The notes under the pieces were generated by a model, which searched no databases, had not been told where the DNA came from, and was given only the letters and a program-made list of their open reading frames with translations. The position numbers and the translations under genes are program-made. A stretch of 64,000 nucleotides of DNA. It comes from Chelativorans sp. GTDB lineage: Bacteria > Pseudomonadota > Alphaproteobacteria > Rhizobiales > Rhizobiaceae. The stretch lies in contig NZ_JAPSLH010000013.1 in NCBI RefSeq assembly GCF_031180965.1, positions 58,657 through 122,656 of the forward strand, in the 5' to 3' direction. Below, piece after piece: positions 20,560-28,942 of this stretch. Numbering within the stretch: the stretch's first letter is position 1; each line of letters begins with the position of its first letter.

Positions 20560-21372
20560 TCAGGCGATGGAGCGCAGGGCGGCGGACCGGGTTTCCGCCT
20601 CGGTCCGGTGCAGCGACAGTTTTTCGGAGATCTCGCTCGCGGCTTCCATCGCGGCCCGGATGTAGGTCTCGCGCCGCTCCTCGTCGAAGCGGACCATGGC
20701 GCCTGCCACGGAGATGGCCGCGATCACCTCCTCATTGGCGCCGATGATGGGGGCGGCCACCGAGAAGGCGCCCTCGTCGAGATCGTTGAGGGCGATGTTG
20801 TAGCCGTTGGCGCGGATGCGGGCCAAGGTCTGGCGCAGCTTGTCACGGTCGGTGATCGTGTACGGCGTGAACGCCTCGAGCGGGCTTGCGAGCACGGCAT
20901 CAATGACGGGCTCGCCGCTGAAGGCCAGGATGCAGAGTGAGCCGCCGCCGGCATGAAGGGGCCCGTGGCGGCCCGCCTGCGCAAAGAGGCGGATGGAATG
21001 GCGTCCGGGGCGGGTGGCGAGCACGAGCGACCGCAACCCCTCGCGCACCACGAGGTTGATGGTTTCGGAGGTGCGGTCACGCAGGGCTTCCATCACGGGA
21101 CGGGCGGCAAAGAGCAGGCTGCCGTCGCGGCCGACGCGCTCGCCGAGCACGCCGATGCGGTAGCCCAGCGAATAGACAGCCTGGTCGGGATCGCGAAAGA
21201 CAAAGCCGCGCTCCTCCAGCGTCTGCAGCAGGCGAAACACGATCGTCTTGGTGAGCCCGAGGGACTTTGCGAGCGCCGTGACCCCTTGGCCCGGTTTTTC
21301 CGCGAGTGCCTCCAGCACGAGCAGCGCCCGGTCGACGGCGGCGATCCTATAGTTCTTCTGGCTCTCGTTCAT
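20560..21372 (-). CDS. IclR family transcriptional regulator
   Basis: A 270-residue protein with an N-terminal winged helix (residues about 10-75, TALAKSLGLTKTIVFRLLQT) and a C-terminal IclR effector domain (LFAQAGRHGPLHAGGGSLCILA, then FSVAAPIIGANEEVIAAISVAG). It is divergent from the racemase gene that opens the ABC/hyu run; the 118-nt gap carries several palindromes. It probably senses a small acid or amide and controls both directions. The M28 gene lies 163 nt downstream on the same strand. Confidence 0.92.
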   Translation of the reverse strand: MNESQKNYRIAAVDRALLVLEALAEKPGQGVTALAKSLGLTKTIVFRLLQTLEERGFVFRDPDQAVYSLGYRIGVLGERVGRDGSLLFAARPVMEALRDRTSETINLVVREGLRSLVLATRPGRHSIRLFAQAGRHGPLHAGGGSLCILAFSGEPVIDAVLASPLEAFTPYTITDRDKLRQTLARIRANGYNIALNDLDEGAFSVAAPIIGANEEVIAAISVAGAMVRFDEERRETYIRAAMEAASEISEKLSLHRTEAETRSAALRSIA

Positions 21373-21410
21373 CGGCCCGTCTCTCCGACTCTCGCGCTCT
21401 GCGAGCCTGT

Positions 21411-21474
21411 TGCAATATTGCAGAATTGTGATTTACTCAATTCTACCAGAAACGCTGTTTCGGTCAATGAAACA
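21411..21474. promoter_or_regulatory. cluster of palindromes in the iclR/racemase divergent region
   Basis: Three inverted repeats lie back to back: TGCAATATTGCA (21411-21422, perfect), GAATTG/CAATTC (21423-21428 and 21438-21443, 9-nt spacer) and TGTTTC/GAAACA (21456-21461 and 21469-21474, 7-nt spacer). IclR proteins bind short palindromes in divergent promoters, so one or more of these are likely operators. The last pair reaches to within 17 nt of the racemase start. Confidence 0.6.
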
Positions 21475-21490
21475 AGAGGGGCCTTGCTCG

Positions 21491-22246
21491 ATGCGTATAG
21501 CGTATGTGGTTCCCGGTCCGATGTCGAAGGGCCCCATGGGGCTGAAGGAGATGCGCAGGCGCGAGGCGCTGCTCAATTCCTGGGCTTTTCAGGGAACAGA
21601 GGTCGCGGTTGTTGATGTGCCGGAGGGACCGGCTTCCATCGAATCCGCCTATGAGGAAGCGCTCTGCGTTCCCGCCACCATCGAGCTGATCCTGAAATGC
21701 GAGCGCGACGGTTTCGATGCCGCGATCATTGGCTGCTTCGGCGACCCGGGACTGGAGGCAGCGCGGGAGCTTGCCCGCATCCCCGTGGTCGGTCCCTGCG
21801 AGAGCTCGATGCTGCTTGCCGCAAGCCTCGGCCACAAGTTCTCGATCCTTACCATCTTCGACAGCATGGCCGCCGGCCAGGAACTGCTCGCCTACAAGGC
21901 CGGCGTGCGCGACAAGCTTGCTTCCGTGCGCGCCACCGGCATCCCGGTGCTGGAGCTCATGAAGGACGTGGAGAAGACGAAGGCGCGGATGATCGAGGTG
22001 GCCGGGCGTTGCGTCCGGGAAGACCGGGCGGACGCGTTTCTGTTCGGCTGCATGACCATGTCGTTCCTTGACATGGCAGAGGAGATTTCCGCCGCCGTCG
22101 GCGCGCCGGCTGTCAACGCCGGCAAGGCCGCGCTCAAGCACGCGGAGACGCTTGTTTCCATGGGCCTTTCCCAGTCCAAGACCGCATACCCAATGCCGGC
22201 GAAGATGCAGGCCGGCCAATCATTCGAGGCTCTGCGGGTGGCTTGA
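21491..22246 (+). CDS. aspartate/glutamate/hydantoin racemase family protein
   Basis: A 251-residue member of the cofactor-independent Asp/Glu/hydantoin racemase superfamily, which uses two cysteines as acid and base. Both are present: C82 in IIGCFGDPG and C187 in FLFGCMTMSF. The N-terminus MRIAYVVPG is typical. An ATG at 21467 would add eight residues but overlaps the last palindrome; 21491 is preferred. It is the first gene of the run that continues with the ABC transporter and hyuBA, which favours a hydantoin-type substrate over cell-wall glutamate racemisation. Confidence 0.85.
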   Translation: MRIAYVVPGPMSKGPMGLKEMRRREALLNSWAFQGTEVAVVDVPEGPASIESAYEEALCVPATIELILKCERDGFDAAIIGCFGDPGLEAARELARIPVVGPCESSMLLAASLGHKFSILTIFDSMAAGQELLAYKAGVRDKLASVRATGIPVLELMKDVEKTKARMIEVAGRCVREDRADAFLFGCMTMSFLDMAEEISAAVGAPAVNAGKAALKHAETLVSMGLSQSKTAYPMPAKMQAGQSFEALRVA

Positions 22247-22294
22247 AGGCCACGCGCAGGAGAACAATCGATGCCCTTCAGAGGAGAACCTAAC

Positions 22295-23950
22295 ATGATG
22301 TCGTTCAGGAAGGCGGTCACGTCGACCGCGCTACTGCTTGTTCTTTCCGCGGCACCGGCCCTTGCCGGTGATCCGATCCGCACCATCGAGATCCTGACCC
22401 GTCCGCAGGCTGCCCAGCCGCAGGAGTTCCAGTCCGTGCAGCTCATCGCCCAGGAGTGGCGCAAGCTGGGGCTGGACGTGAACGTCAAGGTGATGCCCTG
22501 GGAGCAGATGTCAGACGTGGTGTGGTACCAGCGCGACGCATGGGACGCGACGGCCTGGCAGATGGTCGGCCGTCCGGAGCGCTCCGACCCCGACGAGATC
22601 GTCTACAATCTCTTCCACTCCTCGACGGCCGAAAAGGGCTACAACTTCATCGGCTATGTCAGCCCGGAATATGATGCCGTGGCCGAGGCGCAGCGCAAGG
22701 AAGTCGACGAGGCGAAGCGCAAGGAACTGGTCTTCCAGGCGCAGGAGCTGCTTGCGAAGGACCAGCCGAACATGATGCTGGTGCATCCGAAGCAATCCTT
22801 CGCCTTCGACAAGACGGTGTGGGATCCGGCTTCGGTGGTGAACCAGAGCGGCATCGGCATCCGCAACACCTGGACCTTCCTGTCGCTGACGCCGCTTGGC
22901 GAGAAGAAGGACATCGTCCTTAACTCCGCCGACAACGTGCAGGCGATCAATCCGCTGTACATTTCCGGCGGTGTCGACAGCTGGGTCTTCGAGCTCGTCT
23001 ACGACCGTCTCGCCCGCGTCGGGCCGGATGGCCTGCCCAAGCCGTGGGCTGCCGAAAGCATCGAGTGGACAGGCGACAAGACCGTCACCGTAAAGCTGCG
23101 CGAGGGCATGAAGTGGCATGACGGCCAGCCGGTGACGCCGGAAGACGTGAAATTCTCCTTCGAGACGGCTGTGAGCGGCGAGGCACCGATGTACGCGCCC
23201 TTCGCCAGCAATATCGAGAAGATCGATATTGACGGCTCGAACATCACCTTCACGCTGAAGGAGCCTTCCGCTTCCTTCGTCACCTCGAGCCTAGCCAAGA
23301 TCAACCTCATCCCCAGGCATGTCTGGGAGCCCATCATCGAGGATCTGAAGACCAAGGAAGAAAACGCCGAAAGCCACCAGGAGCAGACGCCGATCGGCTC
23401 CGGCCCGTACAAGTTCGAGCGCTGGCTCACGAACGAGGAAATCGTGCTTTCCGCCAACAAGGAGCATTTCAATGCGCCCAAGGCGGACCGCTGGATCCTG
23501 CGCATCGTGCCCAACGTCGAGGCCGCGCTCGGCATGCTGCGTTCAGGCGAGATCAACTTCCTGGCCGAGTTCGGCGGCGACCCGCAGGTGCTGATCGATG
23601 CGGCTGCGCAGGATGGCGACTTGGAAGTGGTCTCGACGGTCGAAATGGGCTTCCGCTACATCGCCTTCAACAACCGCCGGCCGCCTTTCAATGATCCGGC
23701 CTTCCGCCGCGCGCTTTCGGCTGCGGTCGACCGCCGGCTCATCGTCAAGGCTGCCTTCCGCGGCTTTGCGGAGCCGTCGAACTCCATCGTCTCGCCGGCG
23801 CTCAGCTTCTGGCACAATGAAGCGGTCGTGAAGAATTTCGAGACCGGCGGCGAGGTCGCGGCGAAGATCCTGGAAGAGGCAGGCTACACGCTGGATGGCG
23901 ACCGCCTGCATTATCCGGGCGACCAGAAAGAAACGCTGGCGCAGCAGTAA
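22295..23950 (+). CDS. family 5 solute-binding protein, apparently circularly permuted
   Basis: Periplasmic binding protein of the dipeptide/oligopeptide ABC class, 551 residues, with a signal peptide cut after ALA (residue 24) and a strong ribosome site (GAGGAG). The domain order is unusual. Residues about 30-180 read like the usual C-terminal lobe (VQLIAQEWRKLGLDVNVKV, W..SDPDEIVYNLFHSS..YNFIGYVSPEYD, KRKELVFQAQELLAKDQPN). Residues about 205-545 read like the usual N-terminal and central part (LNSADNVQAINPLY, VYDRLARVGPDGLPKPWAAESIEW, VKLREGMKWHDGQPVTPEDVKFSFE, ending AAKILEEAGY). The canonical protein has these in the opposite order. Transporter genes dppB-F-like follow. Confidence 0.88.
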   Translation: MMSFRKAVTSTALLLVLSAAPALAGDPIRTIEILTRPQAAQPQEFQSVQLIAQEWRKLGLDVNVKVMPWEQMSDVVWYQRDAWDATAWQMVGRPERSDPDEIVYNLFHSSTAEKGYNFIGYVSPEYDAVAEAQRKEVDEAKRKELVFQAQELLAKDQPNMMLVHPKQSFAFDKTVWDPASVVNQSGIGIRNTWTFLSLTPLGEKKDIVLNSADNVQAINPLYISGGVDSWVFELVYDRLARVGPDGLPKPWAAESIEWTGDKTVTVKLREGMKWHDGQPVTPEDVKFSFETAVSGEAPMYAPFASNIEKIDIDGSNITFTLKEPSASFVTSSLAKINLIPRHVWEPIIEDLKTKEENAESHQEQTPIGSGPYKFERWLTNEEIVLSANKEHFNAPKADRWILRIVPNVEAALGMLRSGEINFLAEFGGDPQVLIDAAAQDGDLEVVSTVEMGFRYIAFNNRRPPFNDPAFRRALSAAVDRRLIVKAAFRGFAEPSNSIVSPALSFWHNEAVVKNFETGGEVAAKILEEAGYTLDGDRLHYPGDQKETLAQQ

Positions 23951-23959
23951 TTCGCGTCG

Positions 23960-23985
23960 GGCGGCGGGCTTTGACGCCTGCCGCC
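23960..23985 (+). promoter_or_regulatory. hairpin behind the binding-protein gene
   Basis: GGCGGCGGGC (23960-23969) pairs with GCCTGCCGCC (23976-23985) over 10 bp with one G-U pair and a 6-nt loop, 9 nt after the stop codon. No U tract follows, so it is more likely an mRNA-stabilising or partial-termination hairpin that raises the binding protein over the permeases. Confidence 0.55.
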
Positions 23986-24029
23986 TTTGCCCTTCCTCCT
24001 GCACGGTTTTCGAGACGGGAAGATAGCGC

Positions 24030-25007
24030 ATGGCCCATCTGAAGGCGGCATTGAGCCGGACGCTTCAGCTCGCCCTGGTGCTCTGGGCGGTCGTCACGAT
24101 CCTGTTCCTCATGTTCCGGCTGATGCCGGGCAACCCGATGGCGGCCTATATCGACCCGACCTTCACCGCCGAGCAGCAGGAAGCGCTGATGGCGCAGTTC
24201 GGGCTCGACAAGCCCCTGTGGGAGCAATACGTCATCTATCTCGGCAATCTCCTGCAGGGGGAACTCGGCCAGAGCTTTCGCTATCGCGAGCCGGTGGCCG
24301 AGCGCATCCTGGCGCTTCTGCCCAACACGCTGATCCTCACCTTCACCTCGCTCATCATCGCCTATGCCTTTGGCATCCTCGCGGGCGCCTATCTCGCCTG
24401 GCGGCGCGGCAGCGCGGTGGAGAAGGTGGCGATTCCGATCGTGCTCACCACGCGGGCCATGCCGGAATTCTGGCTCGGCATGGTGCTGCTTGCGATCTTT
24501 TCCTTCTGGCTCGGCTGGTTTCCGGCGGGTGGCACTAGGTCTGCCGGTTCCGACTACGGCGGCTTCTGGGGGCTCTATACGTCGCCTGATTTCCTGGCCT
24601 ATCTGGCGCTGCCGGCGCTGACGCTGGCGATCTACAGCCAGGGCCTGCCGCTCCTCCTCATGCGCTCCAACATGCTGGACGTCATGAAGGAGGATTTTGT
24701 CACCATGGCGCGCATCAAGGGGCTTTCCACCTGGACGGTGGTGGTGCGGCACGCGGCGCGCAACGCGCTGCTTCCGGTCATGACTTCCTTCGCCATTGCG
24801 GTCGGATACCAGCTGCAGGGCAATGTCGTAGTGGAGACGGTGTTTTCGTGGCCCGGGCTCGGGCGCGAGCTCGTCCGCGCCGTCTCGGCCTCGGACTACC
24901 CGCTGGCGCAGGGTGCCTTCCTGCTGATTGCGGTGGTCGTCATCCTGATGAACCTGATCGCGGACCTGCTTTACTCGCTGCTTGACCCGAGGGTGAGCCA
25001 TGCCTGA
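24030..25007 (+). CDS. dipeptide-type ABC transporter permease (DppB-like)
   Basis: First membrane subunit of the peptide/nickel-class importer. The 325-residue protein has six hydrophobic segments and the family's N-terminal RLMPGNPMAAY block and the cytoplasmic EAA-type loop (DFVTMARIKGLSTWTVVVRHAARNALLPVM). It overlaps the next permease by 8 nt. It belongs to the operon with the permuted binding protein, so the substrate is probably a small peptide, amide or hydantoin. Confidence 0.93.
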   Translation: MAHLKAALSRTLQLALVLWAVVTILFLMFRLMPGNPMAAYIDPTFTAEQQEALMAQFGLDKPLWEQYVIYLGNLLQGELGQSFRYREPVAERILALLPNTLILTFTSLIIAYAFGILAGAYLAWRRGSAVEKVAIPIVLTTRAMPEFWLGMVLLAIFSFWLGWFPAGGTRSAGSDYGGFWGLYTSPDFLAYLALPALTLAIYSQGLPLLLMRSNMLDVMKEDFVTMARIKGLSTWTVVVRHAARNALLPVMTSFAIAVGYQLQGNVVVETVFSWPGLGRELVRAVSASDYPLAQGAFLLIAVVVILMNLIADLLYSLLDPRVSHA

Positions 25008-25896
25008 GCTCGCCATCGCCAGATCTGGCCTGCCGACGCGGCTCTTCCGCAGCCTGCGCCTGCCGCTCAACGACCGCTTCGCCGTTTTCGGCCTCCTGAT
25101 CTATCTGGTGTTCGTGGTCACCGCACTCTTTGCCGACCAGATCGCGCCCTACGATCCGACGGAGATTCTCTACACGGAAGACTACGACCTGGCGGCGGAT
25201 ATGCGCCCCGGCCAGGAAGGGTTCATACTTGGCACGACCAGCCTTGGGCGGGATGTCTTTTCGCAGCTCGTCTACGGCACGCGCTCGGCGCTGCTGATCG
25301 GCGTCACCGCCGCGTTCATGGTGGCGCTGATCGGCTCGCTGGTGGGGCTCGTCTCCGGCTATTTCGGCGGCTGGACCGACGCGGTGCTCATGCGGCTCGC
25401 CGACATCGCTTTCGGCATTCCGTTCCTCCCCTTCGTCATCGTGCTCGCCGCCTTCCTCGAGCCGTCCATCTGGAACGTGGTGCTCGCCATGGCGCTGGTG
25501 CTCTGGCGCGATACGGCCCGCGTCATCCGCAGCCAGGTGCTTACGCTGCGCTCGCGCGGCTATGTGGATGCCGCGCGCGTGGCGGGTTCGTCGGACGCAA
25601 AGATCATCCTGCGGCACATCGCGCCCAACATCCTGCCGCTCTCCTTCCTCTACGGCTCGATCGCCATCGGCTGGGCGATCCTGACGGAAGCGTCCATCTC
25701 CTTCCTTGGCTTCGGCGATCCGGAATCGATCAGCTGGGGCTACATGCTGCAGGACGCTTTCGCCAGCCAGGCGCTGGCCAAGCAAGCCTATTACTGGTTT
25801 GTGCCGCCGGGGCTGTGCATCATCCTCGTCGTCTCCGCGGGTTTCTTCATCACGCGGGGCTATGAAAACATCCTCTTCCCGAAGCTCGGCCGATGA
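25000..25896 (+). CDS. dipeptide-type ABC transporter permease (DppC-like)
   Basis: Second membrane subunit of the importer, 298 residues. The N-terminal OppC-type segment is followed by LGTTSLGRDVFSQLVYGTR and the EAA loop (YVDAARVAGSSDAKIILRHIAPNIL), both diagnostic of this subunit. Its stop overlaps the start of the first ATPase gene (ATGA). Confidence 0.93.
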   Translation: MPELAIARSGLPTRLFRSLRLPLNDRFAVFGLLIYLVFVVTALFADQIAPYDPTEILYTEDYDLAADMRPGQEGFILGTTSLGRDVFSQLVYGTRSALLIGVTAAFMVALIGSLVGLVSGYFGGWTDAVLMRLADIAFGIPFLPFVIVLAAFLEPSIWNVVLAMALVLWRDTARVIRSQVLTLRSRGYVDAARVAGSSDAKIILRHIAPNILPLSFLYGSIAIGWAILTEASISFLGFGDPESISWGYMLQDAFASQALAKQAYYWFVPPGLCIILVVSAGFFITRGYENILFPKLGR

Positions 25897-26912
25897 CAGA
25901 GCCTCTCCTTTCCGTGCGGAACCTGAAGGTGAGCTATGCGGTCGGCGGCGGCTCGGTGGATGCCGTGGACGGCGCGAGCTTCGATGTGCCGCGCGGCTCG
26001 ATCCTTGGGCTCGTGGGCGAATCCGGCTGCGGCAAGACGACGGTCGCCCGCGCGATCACCCGGGTGATCGCCGACAATGCGAGGATCACCGGCGGCGAGA
26101 TGATCTTCGAGGGAACGGATATTGCCGCCATCCCCGAGCGGCAGATGAACGCCCTGCGCTGGCGCGACATCGCCTTCATCCCGCAGAGCGCGATGAATTC
26201 GCTCGACCCGGTGTATACCGTCGAAAGCCAGCTGCACGAGGTGCTGCGCCGGCGCGGCGGCATGGACCGGCGGGCCGCGCAGGCGCGGGCGGAAGAGCTG
26301 TTCGAGATGGTGGGCATCGAGAAGAGCCGGCTCCGCGACTATCCGCATCAATTTTCTGGGGGCATGCGCCAGCGCGTGGCGATTGCGCTGGCGCTGGCGC
26401 TCAACCCGAAACTCGTCATTGCCGACGAGCCGGTGACGGCGCTTGACGTAATCGTGCAGCGGCAGATCCTCGACCAGCTGCGCGAACTGCAGGCGATGCT
26501 CGGCATCTCCGTGATCCTCGTCACGCACGACATCTCGGTGGTCGCCTATGTCTGCGACCGCACCGTGGTCATGTATGCGGGCCGGATCGCAGAGGAGGGG
26601 CCCATGGAGGCGGTGCTGACGCGCCCCATGCACCCCTACACGATGGGCCTGCGCAATGCTTTCCCGGACCTGAAGGGTGCCGCCAGCGGAACGCTGACAC
26701 CCATCGAAGGCGCGCCGCCCAATCTCGCCTCGCCGCCGCCCGGCTGCCGCTTTGCGCCGCGCTGCCCGTTTGCCCTGGAGGTGTGCACCCGGGCGCAGCC
26801 GCCGCTGCGCGAATTGGCGTCCGGGCATCGCGTCGCCTGCCACCGCGCCGACGAAGCTCCGGTTCTGCGCGAGCTCGCGGTCCGGACCGAGACATGGCTG
26901 GTGCCGGCATGA
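25893..26912 (+). CDS. dipeptide-type ABC transporter ATP-binding protein (DppD-like)
   Basis: First ATPase of the importer, 339 residues. Walker A is GESGCGKTT, the signature is [15 protein letters not shown] and Walker B is [12 protein letters not shown]. The C-terminal oligopeptide-transporter extension has the cysteine-rich block [15 protein letters not shown], which in this family binds an iron-sulfur cluster. It overlaps both neighbours by 4 nt. Confidence 0.94.
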   Translation: MTEPLLSVRNLKVSYAVGGGSVDAVDGASFDVPRGSILGLVGESGCGKTTVARAITRVIADNARITGGEMIFEGTDIAAIPERQMNALRWRDIAFIPQSAMNSLDPVYTVESQLHEVLRRRGGMDRRAAQARAEELFEMVGIEKSRLRDYPHQFSGGMRQRVAIALALALNPKLVIADEPVTALDVIVQRQILDQLRELQAMLGISVILVTHDISVVAYVCDRTVVMYAGRIAEEGPMEAVLTRPMHPYTMGLRNAFPDLKGAASGTLTPIEGAPPNLASPPPGCRFAPRCPFALEVCTRAQPPLRELASGHRVACHRADEAPVLRELAVRTETWLVPA

Positions 26913-27922
26913 GACCGATCGATCCGATTGCATCCGAGCCGCTGGTGTCCATCCGGGACGTGCAGCTGCACTACCGCATGGGCGGCATCTTTTCCGCCAT
27001 GCGCGGCCGCTCGTCGGTGGTGAAGGCGGTGGACGGCGTCTCCTTCGAGATCAGGCGTGGAGAGAGCGTCGGTCTGCTCGGCGAATCCGGCTGCGGCAAG
27101 ACCTCGATGGGCCGGCTGTTGCTGAAGCTCGAGGAGGCTACGGGCGGCGAGATCGTCTTTGCCGGCGAGCCGGTCACTGCGCTGAAACGGGCGGCGCTCA
27201 AGCGCTACCGCGCCAGGGCGCAGCTCATCTTCCAGAACCCGTTCGATGCGGTGAACCCGCGCTTTTCCATCCGCGCAGCACTATCCGAGCCGCTGGAGAA
27301 TGCCGGCATCCCCGCGGCCGAGCGGGAGGGGAGGATTGTCAAAGCTTTGGAGCTGGTGCGCCTGCCGCAGCCGCAGCAGTTCCTCGACCGCTACCCGCAC
27401 CAGCTTTCGGGCGGGCAGCTGCAGCGCGTCGTGATGGCGCGCGCGCTGATCCTGGAGCCCGATTTCGTGGTGGCCGACGAGCCGGTCTCGATGCTGGACG
27501 TCTCGGTGCGCGCCGGGGTGCTCAACGTCTTCCGCGACGTGCGTGACCGGTTGGGACTGACGGCCATCTATATCAGCCATGACCTGGCACTGGTGCGCTA
27601 TGTCTGCGAGCGGACCATCGTGATGTATCTGGGTAAGGTGATGGAGGATGGGCCGACCGAGGACATCGTCCGCGAGCCGCTCCATCCCTACACGCAGGCG
27701 CTGGTGGCCGCCGTGCCCGTTCCTCAGCCTGACCAGAGCCACGATCCGCTTCCCATCGGCCGCGGCGCGCCCGATCCGCGCAACCCGCCGTCGGGCTGCG
27801 TCTTCCGCGATCGCTGCCCCTATGCCTTCGAGCGCTGCCCGGTTGAGGTGCCGCGGCTCAGGCAGGTGGGCACGCGCAAGGTTGCCTGCCACCTTTTCGA
27901 CGACACGACGGGAAAGCAATGA
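26909..27922 (+). CDS. dipeptide-type ABC transporter ATP-binding protein (DppF-like)
   Basis: Second ATPase of the importer, 337 residues from the ATG at 26909 that overlaps the previous stop. Walker A is GESGCGKTS, the signature [15 protein letters not shown], Walker [13 protein letters not shown], and the C-terminal block [15 protein letters not shown] repeats the cysteine motif of its partner. An in-frame start at 26783 would lie inside the upstream gene and is not used. Confidence 0.94.
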   Translation: MRPIDPIASEPLVSIRDVQLHYRMGGIFSAMRGRSSVVKAVDGVSFEIRRGESVGLLGESGCGKTSMGRLLLKLEEATGGEIVFAGEPVTALKRAALKRYRARAQLIFQNPFDAVNPRFSIRAALSEPLENAGIPAAEREGRIVKALELVRLPQPQQFLDRYPHQLSGGQLQRVVMARALILEPDFVVADEPVSMLDVSVRAGVLNVFRDVRDRLGLTAIYISHDLALVRYVCERTIVMYLGKVMEDGPTEDIVREPLHPYTQALVAAVPVPQPDQSHDPLPIGRGAPDPRNPPSGCVFRDRCPYAFERCPVEVPRLRQVGTRKVACHLFDDTTGKQ

Positions 27923-28917
27923 TGCGTGCCGCCTTCTATACCCGCACCGGACCTGCGCGAGAGGTTTTGGAGATTGGCGAGCAGCCAATGCCGCGGCCGG
28001 CCGCTGGCGAGGTGCTGGTGCGGGTGCGCGCCTCCGGCATCAATCCGGCCGATGTGAAGCGGCGGGCCGGCTGGCGCGGCATGAAGATGGCCCACCCGCT
28101 CGTCATCCCGCACACGGATGGTGCGGGTGAGATCGTGGAAGCCGGCTCCGGTGTCGACCGCGCGCGAGTGGGTGAGCGCGTGTGGCTGTGGAACGCGCAG
28201 GGCGGCTACGGCACGGCCGGCCGCGCGTTTGGTACGGCCGCTGAATATGTTGCCATTCCCGCCCACCAGGCGGTGCGGCTTGACGAAAAGCTCTCCTTCG
28301 AGGCGGGCGCCTGCCTCGGCGTGCCGGCGATGACCGCGTATCGCGCTGTCTATTCCGACGGACCGGTGGAGGGGCAAACGATCCTCGTCCAGGGGGCAGC
28401 GGGCGCGGTCGCGCACTTCGCCGTGCAGCTTGCCGTCGCGGGCGGCGCGAAGGTGCTGGGCACGGTCAGCAACGAGGCTGCGGCGGCGCATGCGCGGGCG
28501 GCGGGAGCAGCCGAGATCATCGACCGCAAGCGCGAGGATGTGGTCCAGCGCGTGCTGGAGCTGACCAAAGGCGAGGGTGTCGACCGCATCATCGAGGTGG
28601 ATTTCGGCGCCAACCACGCGGCCGATATCGCCATGCTGAAGGTGAACGGCACGATCGCCTCCTATTCCTCCAGCAGCAATCCGGAGCCGGTCTTCCCCTA
28701 CTACGCCTTCGCCAACAAGGCCGCGAATCTTCGCGTCATCCAGGGCTTCTGCATCTCCGAGGCGGCGCGGCTGGAGGGGGAAAAGATGCTGGCACGGCTC
28801 GCAGCCGAGGGCCGGCTCACCGTCGCCATCGGCACCACCTACCCACTCAGCGAAATCGCCGCCGCCCATGAGCATGTCGAGCGCGGAAGCCTCGGCAATG
28901 TCGTGGTGCAGGTCTGA
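27919..28917 (+). CDS. MDR-type NADPH:quinone reductase/alcohol dehydrogenase
   Basis: A 332-residue zinc-independent medium-chain dehydrogenase/reductase of the quinone oxidoreductase type. The N-terminal GroES-like domain has GINPADVKRRAGW and the Rossmann domain has the nucleotide-binding VQGAAGAVAHFAVQLA. There are no structural-zinc cysteines. It overlaps the upstream ATPase stop (ATGATG at 27919) and precedes hyuB by 25 nt, so it belongs to the same transcript. It may reduce an enone formed during substrate breakdown; the real substrate is unknown. Confidence 0.88.
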   Translation: MMRAAFYTRTGPAREVLEIGEQPMPRPAAGEVLVRVRASGINPADVKRRAGWRGMKMAHPLVIPHTDGAGEIVEAGSGVDRARVGERVWLWNAQGGYGTAGRAFGTAAEYVAIPAHQAVRLDEKLSFEAGACLGVPAMTAYRAVYSDGPVEGQTILVQGAAGAVAHFAVQLAVAGGAKVLGTVSNEAAAAHARAAGAAEIIDRKREDVVQRVLELTKGEGVDRIIEVDFGANHAADIAMLKVNGTIASYSSSSNPEPVFPYYAFANKAANLRVIQGFCISEAARLEGEKMLARLAAEGRLTVAIGTTYPLSEIAAAHEHVERGSLGNVVVQV

Positions 28918-28942
28918 AAGTTCTCGTTTCAAAGGAAGATCA

